64,000 bases of DNA, taken from the NCBI RefSeq assembly GCF_005870035.1, contig NZ_SWJG01000006.1, forward strand, positions 184,279 to 248,278, given 5' to 3'. Shown in pieces: positions 50,561 to 58,825 of this stretch. The notes under the pieces were generated by a model, which saw nothing but the letters and a program-made list of their open reading frames with translations, searched no databases and was not told the origin of the DNA. A program made the position numbers and the translations under genes. Position 1 is the first letter of the stretch. Each line of letters begins with the position of its first letter. The DNA is from Spirosoma lacussanchae (lineage in GTDB: Bacteria; Bacteroidota; Bacteroidia; Cytophagales; Spirosomataceae).

Positions 50561-51919
50561 ATGTTTAAGGAGCGATTTTTAAAATTTATTAACGAAAACA
50601 AGCTCATTGCTCCGCCCAATGCCGTGTTGCTGGCCGTGAGCGGTGGACTCGACTCGATGGTGATGGCGCAGCTGTTTCATCAGTCGGGGCTGCCGTTTGC
50701 TATGGCTCATGTCAATTTTGGTTTGCGCGGAGCGGAATCAGACGCTGATGCTGCTTTTGTAGAAAACAGCGCTCAGGCATACGGGGTTCCGTTCCATCTG
50801 ACACGGGTCGATACCGCTACCGTTGCGGCCGGGCGCGGTATGTCTATCCAGATGGCCGCCCGCGAGCTTCGCTACAGCTGGTTTACGGAACTCGTTCATC
50901 AGCATGGGTATACAGCGGTGGCTACCGCTCACCATCAGAACGATGTCCTGGAAACGATTCTGCTGAATCTGACGAGGGGTACCGGCCTGTCGGGGCTGCG
51001 CGGGATTTTGCCCCGACAGGGAGACGTGGTCCGGCCGTTGCTGTTTGCCACCCGCGATGAACTCGCTGCCTACGCCCATGAAGCGTCGATACCGTACCGA
51101 GAGGATAGCTCCAATGCCGATGATAAGTATGCCCGCAATCGCGTCCGACATCGGGTGGTGCCGGTTCTGACGGAGCTGAACCCGGCTTTGCTGACCGACA
51201 CTTTGCCGCGCAGCCTGGAAAAACTCCGCGCTGCCGAGCGTCTGCTGGAACACCAGCTTGCCCAAAGCTGGCAGGCCGTTGCTGAGCAGCAGGCTGACCG
51301 AGTCTGGCTTCCAGCTCATAAACTGATTGCCGTACGCGAGCCTGCTTTCCAGTTGGGCGAATGGCTCAGCTCCTATGGATTTAGGGCTGATCAGGTAAAC
51401 GCCATGCTGGCCTGCCTGAATCAAACCACGGGTCAGGTATTCCAGTCGGCTAGCCACCGGGTCGTTCATGATCGATTGGTGTCGGGACAAACGGGTTTGT
51501 CACTGGAGCCGCTGAGCCGGCTGGATGAGTACACGATTACGCTGCATGACTGGCCCGAAGCTCCGATAGAGGTTGCCGAACAGTTTGAACTGGTAGTCGA
51601 ACTCATGAAACGGACGGACGGGTTTTCGATACCTGCCGATCCATCAGTAGCCTGCCTGGATGCCGACAAGCTGCGGTTTCCGCTAATCATACGTCCCTGG
51701 CACCTCGGAGATCGGATACAGCCATTAGGGATGATGGGAACAAAACTAGTCAGCGACATACTGAACAGTAACAAACTGCCCCGTTTGGAGCGGGAACGCA
51801 TCGCTGTGCTGGTGTTAGATTCCGAAATAGCCTGGGTGGTTGGGCACCGGATCAGTCACCAATTCCGGATAACGGAACAGACCCGGCGGATTGCACAATT
51901 TAATTGGCGCCAGAAGTGA
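50561..51919 (+). CDS. tilS: tRNA(Ile)-lysidine synthetase
   Basis: 452 residues. The PP-loop ATPase motif Ser-Gly-Gly-Leu-Asp-Ser is at 27-32. The N-terminal synthetase domain (20-215) has His-Val-Asn-Phe-Gly-Leu-Arg near 50, Thr-Ala-His-His-Gln-Asn-Asp near 123-130 and Gly-Leu-Ser-Gly-Leu-Arg-Gly near 142. The substrate-binding domain follows, with a C-terminal part (Leu-Ile-Ile-Arg-Pro-Trp, then Gly-Asp-Arg-Ile-Gln-Pro-Leu-Gly-Met near 383) typical of TilS. It changes C34 of tRNA-Ile to lysidine. It is divergent from the OstA-like gene. Confidence 0.95.
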   Translation: MFKERFLKFINENKLIAPPNAVLLAVSGGLDSMVMAQLFHQSGLPFAMAHVNFGLRGAESDADAAFVENSAQAYGVPFHLTRVDTATVAAGRGMSIQMAARELRYSWFTELVHQHGYTAVATAHHQNDVLETILLNLTRGTGLSGLRGILPRQGDVVRPLLFATRDELAAYAHEASIPYREDSSNADDKYARNRVRHRVVPVLTELNPALLTDTLPRSLEKLRAAERLLEHQLAQSWQAVAEQQADRVWLPAHKLIAVREPAFQLGEWLSSYGFRADQVNAMLACLNQTTGQVFQSASHRVVHDRLVSGQTGLSLEPLSRLDEYTITLHDWPEAPIEVAEQFELVVELMKRTDGFSIPADPSVACLDADKLRFPLIIRPWHLGDRIQPLGMMGTKLVSDILNSNKLPRLERERIAVLVLDSEIAWVVGHRISHQFRITEQTRRIAQFNWRQK

Positions 51920-52075
51920 CGATTACCCGGAATGGTCGTTCTAAAAATTGTACTTTCAAGGTTCGTTACGAGTTTGTTGCACTACCAACCACCGCTCTTT
52001 ATACCGTTTGAAAATTCTGGCATTTATTTTGATAGTATCAGTCAAAAGCCCATCTTAATTAACGAAAATATACTC

Positions 52076-54367
52076 ATGAACCGATTTATACGGGTTTTGC
52101 TGTTTGCAGGACTGGCCTTCTGGAGCCTGAACAGTCAGGCGCAAAGCGCACGGTTGCGGGCAGCAAACAAGCAGTTCGATAACTATAGTTACGTCAGCGC
52201 AGTACGGGCCTATGAGGAGTTTTTACGGGTCGATAAGAAGAAAGAGCCTGCCGAAACCCGCGAGGCTATGACTAAGCTAGGCTACAGTTACCGGAAGCTA
52301 CAGGATATGCGTAATGCCGAACGCGTATACGGCGATCTGGTAAAGGAATATACCGACCTCGATAGTGAAGTGTACCTGTATTACGCACAGGCTCTGGCGG
52401 CCAACGGAAAATACCGCGATTCGCAGAAGATGTACAGCCAGTATGGCGAAAAACAGGCCCAGGACCTGCGTGGTCGTCGATTTACGGTGTCTTACATGGA
52501 TATGGGTCGATTCTACCAGGATTCGTCGTCGTATCGTTTGTATGACTTGCCAATCAACTCCAGACAAGCCGACTTCAGTCCGATGTATTACAAGAACGGA
52601 CTCGTTTTCGTGTCGGCGCGTGACGAGTCGGGGGCGGTGAAACGGGTGTTCAGCTGGAACCAGACACCTTTCCTGGATCTGTATTTTCATCCTGATACCA
52701 ACCAGCTGCGCGTACCGGGCTCGGTGGTAACCCGAACAACGGGGGCTGCCGTACTGGGCGGAGGTGGAGACAGCAAAGCAGCAACTACCGAGGTGATAGA
52801 AGAGCCGCAGAAGCTGACTAAAGCCGAAATATTCAGCAAGACCCTGAACACCAAGTACCACGAGGGACCGATGACATTCACCAAAGATCAGAACTTTATC
52901 GTGTTTACCCGGAACAACACCAGTAAAGGAAAATCCGGAAAAAGCTCGGACGGGGTGAAGAAACTGAAATTGTATTCTTCCGTGAATAAGGGCGGTAAGT
53001 GGGTTGATATCAAGGAGTTGCCGTTTAATAGTAATGAGTATTCTGTGGGCCATCCGGCGTTCTCGCCAGACAATACAAAACTGTATTTCGCTTCTGACAT
53101 GCCTGGTGGATTTGGAGGTACTGACATCTACGTTGTTGAATTCAATCCTAGTAGTGGCGAGTGGGGTACCCCGGTCAATATGGGCAAGGAGATTAATACG
53201 GAAGGGAACGAGATGTTTCCGTTTGCCGACGAAGGCGGAAACCTTTACTTCTCATCGGACGGCCATGAAGGATTGGGCGGACTTGATGTATTCTATGCTG
53301 AACTGCGCGATGGTGTGGCGTACAAAGGGGTTCAGAACGCCGGTGCACCGATCAACTCGGAAAAAGATGATTTTGGGTTCATAACAGACCGGACCCGGAC
53401 TAGTGGCTATTTCAGCAGCAACCGTAAAAAAGGCGTTAGCGATGACGATATCTATGCGTTCCGCCGTACGTGTAAACAGCTGAACATCCTGGTCTTCGAT
53501 GCTAAAACGGGATCCCCGCTCGAAAATGCGGATGTCCGTATCCTGCGCAATGGCGTTAACCAGGATTTGCGGATTACCAACATAGAAGGCCGCACGGATC
53601 TATGCATCGATACGAACACCGAGTACGAGTTTAAGGCTATCAAAGAAGGGTTCGCCATGAACAGTGCCCGGTATTCGACAATGACTCAGTCGCCCCGAGC
53701 TGTGATGGAGATCAAGATCTATCTCGAACGCTCTGAGAACACGATTGTGAAAGGGGTTGTAAAGACCGAGGTGAACCAGCAGCCAGCTCCCGGGGTGAAA
53801 GTAACGCTGCGTAACGACAAGGATAAGTCGGAGCAAACGGTCATTACCGGTCCTGACGGCGGATACGAGTTTAACACTAAGCCTAATGCCCCGTATACGA
53901 TTACGGCCCAGAAAGAACGCTACGCTACCAAGAAAACGCAGTATACGACGAAAGCGAAACGCAACGCGAAAGTCATCACCGATTCGCTTGGCCTGTACGG
54001 GGTTGGCGATGTGTTCCAGCTGAAAAACATCTACTACGACCTCAACAAGTTCTTCATCCGTCCTGATGCGGCTCGCGAGCTGGATCACGTACTGGCCATT
54101 CTGAAAGAGTATCCGCAGATGCAGATCGAGCTGCGGTCACATACCGACGCCCGGGCTACCGATACCTACAACATTCGGTTGTCAGAGAACCGGGCGCGGG
54201 CGGCCATGGACTATCTGGTTGCGCGGGGTATAGCCGCCAGCCGGTTAATGGCCCGCGGCTATGGCGAAGCTGAAATTTTGAACGGCTGCGTCGATGGTGT
54301 AAACTGTACAGAGAGCGAACACCAGCAAAACCGCCGAACTGAGTTCAAAGTACTGGCCGTGCAGTAA
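52076..54367 (+). CDS. PorE-like OmpA family protein (TPR, propeller, carboxypeptidase-like, OmpA)
   Basis: 763 residues from the ATG at 52076; the frame is open from 51932 but a normal signal peptide starts only here (about 1-22, Asn-Ser-Gln-Ala-Gln). Domain order: TPR-like helices (about 25-150), PD40 propeller (about 170-470, with Pro-Ala-Phe-Ser-Pro-Asp-Asn and Ser-Ser-Asp-Gly-His), carboxypeptidase regulatory-like beta domains (about 470-625), and OmpA C-terminal peptidoglycan-binding domain (about 645-763, Leu-Arg-Ser-His-Thr-Asp-Ala-Arg). This order matches PorE of the type IX system. Several paralogues of this type occur in Bacteroidota, so I leave the symbol empty. Confidence 0.88.
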   Translation: MNRFIRVLLFAGLAFWSLNSQAQSARLRAANKQFDNYSYVSAVRAYEEFLRVDKKKEPAETREAMTKLGYSYRKLQDMRNAERVYGDLVKEYTDLDSEVYLYYAQALAANGKYRDSQKMYSQYGEKQAQDLRGRRFTVSYMDMGRFYQDSSSYRLYDLPINSRQADFSPMYYKNGLVFVSARDESGAVKRVFSWNQTPFLDLYFHPDTNQLRVPGSVVTRTTGAAVLGGGGDSKAATTEVIEEPQKLTKAEIFSKTLNTKYHEGPMTFTKDQNFIVFTRNNTSKGKSGKSSDGVKKLKLYSSVNKGGKWVDIKELPFNSNEYSVGHPAFSPDNTKLYFASDMPGGFGGTDIYVVEFNPSSGEWGTPVNMGKEINTEGNEMFPFADEGGNLYFSSDGHEGLGGLDVFYAELRDGVAYKGVQNAGAPINSEKDDFGFITDRTRTSGYFSSNRKKGVSDDDIYAFRRTCKQLNILVFDAKTGSPLENADVRILRNGVNQDLRITNIEGRTDLCIDTNTEYEFKAIKEGFAMNSARYSTMTQSPRAVMEIKIYLERSENTIVKGVVKTEVNQQPAPGVKVTLRNDKDKSEQTVITGPDGGYEFNTKPNAPYTITAQKERYATKKTQYTTKAKRNAKVITDSLGLYGVGDVFQLKNIYYDLNKFFIRPDAARELDHVLAILKEYPQMQIELRSHTDARATDTYNIRLSENRARAAMDYLVARGIAASRLMARGYGEAEILNGCVDGVNCTESEHQQNRRTEFKVLAVQ

Positions 54368-54392
54368 CGCAGTAATCGGAGATGATCTGTAA

Positions 54393-54445
54393 ACGGGGTC
54401 CGCAAGCCCATCAGCCGAACCGGCTGATGGGCTTGCGGACCCCGT
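54393..54445. terminator. 25-bp perfect hairpin after the PorE-like gene
   Basis: Arms 54393-54417 and 54421-54445 pair over 25 bp around a 3-base loop, with no U-tract. It is 25 bases after the stop at 54367 and upstream of the SDR gene. Confidence 0.8.
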
Positions 54446-54509
54446 CGCTATTGGTAGCTTGGTAAACACTTCTTTCGCCTGAGCGGTTAGGTCTGGTAAA
54501 CTCAACAGC

Positions 54510-55241
54510 ATGCGATTCAGGGATAAAGTGTGTATTGTTACCGGGGCAACCTCGGGTATTGGCCGGGCCACGGCCGAACGGATGGGCGAAGAAGGTGGAA
54601 AAGTGCTGGTGATCGGGCGCGACGAAGAGGATGGCCAGCAAGTTATCGATACCATTGCAGGCAAAGGGGGCGAAGCGCGATTCATTGCGGCCGATGTATC
54701 CGATCCGAAGGCGGTTGAGTCGGCGGTTCAGCAGGCTGTTTCGACCTGGGGGCGGGTAGACGTGCTGGTCAACAATGCCGCCATGATGACGTTTACGCCC
54801 ATCGTAGATCTGTCGCTGGAAGACTGGGATAAGGTGATGAATACCAACCTGCGTTCGGTATTCCTGTTTTGTAAGTATTGCATTCCGCACATGCAGGGAG
54901 GGGCAATTGTCAATATCAGTTCGGTACATGCCCACGAGACCACACCCAACGTTATTCCTTATGCCACCAGCAAAGGGGGAATGGAGGCTTTCACCCAAGG
55001 CATATCCCAGGAATACGACCGCACCAAGGTGCGGATAAATTGCATAGCGCCCGGAGCCGTTGATACGCCCATGCTCTGGGATAATCCAAACGTAAAAAAT
55101 GGCCAGGAGAAAGTAGACCGGGCCAACGTGGGCCAGCCAGAAGATATCGCATCGGCGGTATGCTATCTGGCCTCCGACGAAGCCCGGTTTATTCATGGCA
55201 CGACACTGGTCGTAGACGGAGGTACTCTCAAAAAACTTTAA
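54510..55241 (+). CDS. Short-chain dehydrogenase/reductase
   Basis: 243 residues. The NAD(P) motif Val-Thr-Gly-Ala-Thr-Ser-Gly-Ile-Gly lies near 11-19, Asn-Asn-Ala near 89, the catalytic Tyr is about 151 in Tyr-Ala-Thr-Ser-Lys, and the C-terminal Gly-Thr-Thr-Leu-Val-Val-Asp-Gly-Gly near 230. The Arg near 38 after the second beta strand suggests NADP. Substrate unknown; 3-oxoacyl-ACP reductase-like or glucose-dehydrogenase-like enzymes are closest in form. Its 3' end overlaps the opposing DinB gene by 4 bases. Confidence 0.9.
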   Translation: MRFRDKVCIVTGATSGIGRATAERMGEEGGKVLVIGRDEEDGQQVIDTIAGKGGEARFIAADVSDPKAVESAVQQAVSTWGRVDVLVNNAAMMTFTPIVDLSLEDWDKVMNTNLRSVFLFCKYCIPHMQGGAIVNISSVHAHETTPNVIPYATSKGGMEAFTQGISQEYDRTKVRINCIAPGAVDTPMLWDNPNVKNGQEKVDRANVGQPEDIASAVCYLASDEARFIHGTTLVVDGGTLKKL

Positions 55242-55762
55242 GACCAGCGCACAATGCGCGCGGTAACAGAAAGCTGGCCGACATGCCTCATGGTATGCTC
55301 GGCCGCGTGTACGTACAGTCCGATGAGGGTAGACGGAAGCTGCGCCCGGCCAACGCCCCGTACTTCGGTCAGGGTGCTCTGATCGGTTCGCCTGAGTTGC
55401 AGCAGCGCTTCGTCAACCTGCTGATTAAACCGACGGACCAGATCGGCGGTCGTCAGAAATGATCCGGTTGGTGTGCTCTCCATCGACAAATCATTCAGCT
55501 GGCTCGATGAGAGCTGCTCACCCCGTGCGTACGTAAACATGCGGTCGAGAACGCCCGACAGGTGCTGCAGATGAAAGCCTACCGAAGCGACGTTTCCGGG
55601 CTGCTCGCGCAGGAGCGCATCCGGGAAGCCGTCCATAAGTGAGTTGACTTCTTCACGAGCCTGCAGCAGGGCATGAGCAACGGGCTGCAACAGGGCTGGC
55701 ATATCGGGTAGAGGCCCGCGAAGCCAGACTTCAAGGTGGTTGAGAGGAATCATGGTTTTCAT
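55238..55762 (-). CDS. DinB family protein
   Basis: 174 residues with a four-helix layout. Putative metal-binding His occur in Phe-His-Leu-Gln-His-Leu near 63-68 and His-Ala-Ala-Glu-His-Thr-Met-Arg-His-Val-Gly-Gln near 152-163, matching the three-His site of DinB/YfiT proteins. Many members are thiol-dependent S-transferases that use bacillithiol or mycothiol. It is the last gene of the same-strand run that starts with the carboxylate-amine ligase at 59926, 24 bases after the SDR gene. In view of the amidoligase genes upstream, a thiol-transferase role deserves testing. Confidence 0.87.
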   Translation of the reverse strand: MKTMIPLNHLEVWLRGPLPDMPALLQPVAHALLQAREEVNSLMDGFPDALLREQPGNVASVGFHLQHLSGVLDRMFTYARGEQLSSSQLNDLSMESTPTGSFLTTADLVRRFNQQVDEALLQLRRTDQSTLTEVRGVGRAQLPSTLIGLYVHAAEHTMRHVGQLSVTARIVRWS

Positions 55763-55786
55763 AACGTAGAGGCCGGATGACTTGAC

Positions 55787-56572
55787 TCAGATGACGGTGC
55801 CACCATCGGCATAGAACAGACTACCGGTGCTATAAGAAGAAGCATCAGCGGCCAGAAATAAGGCTAAGGGGCTGATTTCGTCCGTTGTTCCCATGCGGGC
55901 AATGGGTAACCGTTTGGTAAAGTGATCCAGAATCTTCTCGTCCTGCCAGAGCGCCTGGCTGAATTTGGTCTTGATCAGGCCCGGACAAATGGCATTCACC
56001 CGAATCCCATCCGGCCCCCATTCTTTGGCCAGCACCTTGGTCAGCATATTTAGGCTGGCTTTGCTGACGCTGTACATACCCAGACCCGGATCAGGTGTGT
56101 GTCCGGCAATGCTGCTCATCATAATGATACTGCCCCCGCCCCGGGCTTTCATGCTCGGGTAACACAGTTTACTCAACTCGAAGGGGGCTTTAACGTTAGC
56201 CTGCATAATCTTGTCAAAGGCGGCTCCGTCGCAGTCGAGCGACGGGCCGAAGACGGGGTTCGAGGCTGCGTTGTTGACCAGTATGTCTATGCCGCCGTAG
56301 GTAGCTATGGTCTTTTCTACCAGCTGCCCCAGCTGACTCATGTCGCCCACATGGGCCGCTACACCGGTGGCTTCGCCCCCCTGGGCTCTGATGTCTTCGG
56401 CGAGGGCGTCACAGGCATCCTGCTTCCGACTGCTGACGATGACGTTAGCGCCAAATCTGGCGTATAAACGGGCTATGTCTTCGCCGATTCCTTTGCTGGC
56501 TCCAGTGATGATGGCTACTTTTCCGGTCAGGTCGAAGATGGCTTTTTCAGTGAAATGAGGTTGGGTTTGCAT
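55787..56572 (-). CDS. Short-chain dehydrogenase/reductase in the amidoligase run
   Basis: 261 residues. Ile-Ile-Thr-Gly-Ala-Ser-Lys-Gly-Ile-Gly near 18-27, Ser-Ser-Arg-Lys near 46 (NADP-type), Asn-Asn-Ala-Ala-Ser near 98, catalytic Ser at Met-Met-Ser-Ser-Ile near 152, Tyr-Ser-Val-Ser-Lys near 166, and Tyr-Ala-Asp-Gly-Gly near the end. It differs clearly from the SDR at 54510. It follows the ATP-grasp-like gene by 35 bases and precedes DinB by 24 bases, so it is likely co-transcribed with both. Its substrate may be a product of that pathway, but similar stand-alone SDRs are common. Confidence 0.9.
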   Translation of the reverse strand: MQTQPHFTEKAIFDLTGKVAIITGASKGIGEDIARLYARFGANVIVSSRKQDACDALAEDIRAQGGEATGVAAHVGDMSQLGQLVEKTIATYGGIDILVNNAASNPVFGPSLDCDGAAFDKIMQANVKAPFELSKLCYPSMKARGGGSIIMMSSIAGHTPDPGLGMYSVSKASLNMLTKVLAKEWGPDGIRVNAICPGLIKTKFSQALWQDEKILDHFTKRLPIARMGTTDEISPLALFLAADASSYSTGSLFYADGGTVI

Positions 56573-56607
56573 GGGTACCTGAGGTGAAGGGTTGGGTGGG
56601 GCGTGCC

Positions 56608-57819
56608 CTATTTTTCGAAGAAACAGACTGTACCGCCGACCCAGTCTTTGTTTTTGTTAAAATTGACCCCGATCATCTCACCCCGGCTCAGGCGGGCCAG
56701 GTTCGTGAGCAGGGTAGGACGTGCGTCGCCCCTGGGCCAGATAAAGAGCATCCGTATTTCGCATTTCACCAGCCCATCGGGCGATTGGATAACGGGGTCG
56801 TAGGTTACCTTGTGCTGTAGCAGGTAGCCAGCGCGCTGTTCGGCCGGGATAGACGCCAGATCGTTGGGGGTTACGTTGATCTTGACGCCACTACCCGCAA
56901 AGGAGAACAGCGGTTTCAGTACATAATTCTCCAGGTCTGCCGGATACGCGTCTAAGTCTGACAGGTAATAGCTGGCCGGAATAAAAGGGCTCTTGAGCAG
57001 GGGCAGGGTGTACTTGCTGATCCGGAAGAACCAGTTGGGATGGCCAACCCACTCAACATCGACGTCGTCAGTGAGGCTGAACTCCGTTTGAAGGTCCGGG
57101 AAATTACGCAGATCGTCGAAAATCAGTCGGTTATAGATGCGCCGTATTGGAACCATCCGACCATCACGCTCGTAGAGGAGCTGCCGCCCCTCCTTGCGGA
57201 TTTTGGTCAGACATACGGCTTTTACCCCAATCGCTTCTTCCGTGAGCGCAAAATCGATGCGTGTCTTCTGTTTTTCCGGGAATATTTCGAGCAGAATCAC
57301 CTCCTCCGGCTTGCAGTCGCCCACGATCAACTGCCGGAGCGCCTGCGTGTATTCGTCGTTTGTGTCAACTGAAAACAGGTGCGAGAGTTCGTTGGGGATA
57401 GGATAATGGGCGCGAAACTGGCTGGCCAGATAGGGCTGAAAGGCATACAGCGACGGAAATCCCTGGAGTTCGATTAGCTGGGGAGTTAGTTCACCCTGCT
57501 CGTCACGGCAAACCGCAAAGTCGACCGCCAGAAACTGGGTATGTGCGTCCGGACCGTCGAGGGGTTCGTGGGGAACCCGCGCTTCGTCTGGAATCGCTCC
57601 TTCGGTCTGTTCGCGGAAGTTGGGCTGGGTAATGCCATCGACGATATCGTCACAGGCCCTAAGGAGCTTTTCGGTCAGCACTTGGGGAACAAAAATGGGA
57701 GTTTCGGCCACACGGAAGTCCAGCTGACCAGAAAAATCCGATTCGATTTGAGCTAAGAAAGCCCGGTATTTTTCCGGGCTGAAGGCTTGGTTGAAGGCTA
57801 TACGGGCGGAGTGAATCAT
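56608..57819 (-). CDS. ATP-grasp-like ligase of unknown specificity
   Basis: 403 residues with no signal peptide. The N-terminal half has Ile-Glu-Leu-Gln-Gly-Phe-Pro-Ser near 116-123 and Val-Ile-Leu-Leu-Glu-Ile-Phe-Pro near 174. The C-terminal half has a Lys-Pro-Leu-Phe-Ser-Phe-Ala-Gly-Ser-Gly-Val-Lys stretch at 302-313, Leu-Leu-Gln-His-Lys at 333-337, Glu-Ile-Arg at 354-356, and Gly-Val-Asn-Phe-Asn at 384-388. This succession (Lys-loop, hinge Gln/Lys, Glu-x-Arg, Asn-x-Asn) is that of ATP-grasp enzymes. It would join a carboxylate and an amine through an acyl-phosphate. I recognise no named member. It follows the amidotransferase gene with a perfect palindrome between them. Confidence 0.65.
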   Translation of the reverse strand: MIHSARIAFNQAFSPEKYRAFLAQIESDFSGQLDFRVAETPIFVPQVLTEKLLRACDDIVDGITQPNFREQTEGAIPDEARVPHEPLDGPDAHTQFLAVDFAVCRDEQGELTPQLIELQGFPSLYAFQPYLASQFRAHYPIPNELSHLFSVDTNDEYTQALRQLIVGDCKPEEVILLEIFPEKQKTRIDFALTEEAIGVKAVCLTKIRKEGRQLLYERDGRMVPIRRIYNRLIFDDLRNFPDLQTEFSLTDDVDVEWVGHPNWFFRISKYTLPLLKSPFIPASYYLSDLDAYPADLENYVLKPLFSFAGSGVKINVTPNDLASIPAEQRAGYLLQHKVTYDPVIQSPDGLVKCEIRMLFIWPRGDARPTLLTNLARLSRGEMIGVNFNKNKDWVGGTVCFFEK

Positions 57820-57849
57820 TGGTATGTCAATTCATGACAAAATAGAATA

Positions 57850-57879
57850 GCCAAAACAAGCCAGCTGGCTTGTTTTGGC
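57850..57879. repeat. 30-base perfect palindrome between the amidotransferase and ATP-grasp-like genes
   Basis: The 15-base half GCCAAAACAAGCCAG (57850-57864) is followed directly by its exact complement (57865-57879). It fills almost half of the 70-base gap between two same-strand genes. There is no U-run after it on the minus strand, so a processing, attenuation or protein-binding site is as likely as a terminator. Confidence 0.8.
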
Positions 57880-57889
57880 CTTGGTTCAG

Positions 57890-58714
57890 CTAGTTGATAA
57901 CCAGTTCCTGAGTCGCTGCCTGCGACCGAACGGCCTGACGGATGAATCCCGGCAGAATGACCGATTCGGTCAGAGCAATCTTGTTCGGGTCCTGTAGGTA
58001 AGTCATCATTTCATCGTACTTCGCCTGGCCGAAATTGGCTACGATTTGCTTTCGCTTTTCGTCAGACAGGAAATACCGGAGCATCCCCTCGTCGTCGGCT
58101 TCGGGGTGAAATTGGGTGCCTACAATTTCGGGTGAGAACCGGATGCCCATCAATGCCCGGGGAAGTTTTACGTGGGGTCTGATTTTTTCCAGACAGAGAA
58201 TACTGGCACCCATATCTTCGATACGCTCCAGATCGGGTTTCAGAACCTGGTAATCGCGCGAGTCAACGGCGTAAAAAGGCTCGGGTAACCCGGCAAAAAC
58301 GGGATCGCTGGTGCCTTCGTCGGTTTTATGAATCGGGAAAATTCCAAACGATGTCGATTTACGGCGGCTTAGTTCGCCCAGATTCAGATGTCTTGTCACG
58401 AGCTGAAACGAATGACAAATCAGAAACACATGCTTTTTGCGCTCGTTCTGCCGGTTCCAGGCAAAAAGCTGATCAATCAGCTGGAAATAGGGCTGCTCCC
58501 AGGCTTCTTCAGACGGCAGTGGGCTACCCGGACCGCCAGACGAGATGTACAGGTCATAGTCCAGACCCGGTATTTCGTTGTTGCCCCGAACGTTAAAGAT
58601 ATCGAAGGCCAGTTCAGTATGATCGTTTCCCTGCACGGTACGGATCGCGTGTAAAATACAACGCATCCCCTCATTAGGATGGTTGTTATTCATGTCCAGA
58701 ACGGCAATTTTCAT
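57890..58714 (-). CDS. Class I glutamine amidotransferase-like protein
   Basis: 274 residues. The oxyanion strand Ser-Ser-Gly-Gly-Pro-Gly-Ser lies at 58-64. The nucleophile is C100 in Leu-Ile-Cys-His-Ser-Phe-Gln, and the His-Pro-Glu pair is H202/E204 in Gly-Thr-Gln-Phe-His-Pro-Glu. The triad is complete, so glutamine hydrolysis is expected, although the residue after the nucleophile is His instead of the usual Leu/Phe/Tyr-Gly. It is stand-alone and would pass ammonia to a partner. Its neighbours on both sides are a GCS2-type ligase and an ATP-grasp-like ligase. Confidence 0.85.
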   Translation of the reverse strand: MKIAVLDMNNNHPNEGMRCILHAIRTVQGNDHTELAFDIFNVRGNNEIPGLDYDLYISSGGPGSPLPSEEAWEQPYFQLIDQLFAWNRQNERKKHVFLICHSFQLVTRHLNLGELSRRKSTSFGIFPIHKTDEGTSDPVFAGLPEPFYAVDSRDYQVLKPDLERIEDMGASILCLEKIRPHVKLPRALMGIRFSPEIVGTQFHPEADDEGMLRYFLSDEKRKQIVANFGQAKYDEMMTYLQDPNKIALTESVILPGFIRQAVRSQAATQELVIN

Positions 58715-58825
58715 CGGATAAACGCTAAAAATGAAGACTGAATAATCGCTCCTGAATGTGGCTGAAAAAACGGGTGTCAGTATGTCATCAGTCCGTAGCC
58801 GGGAGCTTTATACATTCAATATCAA

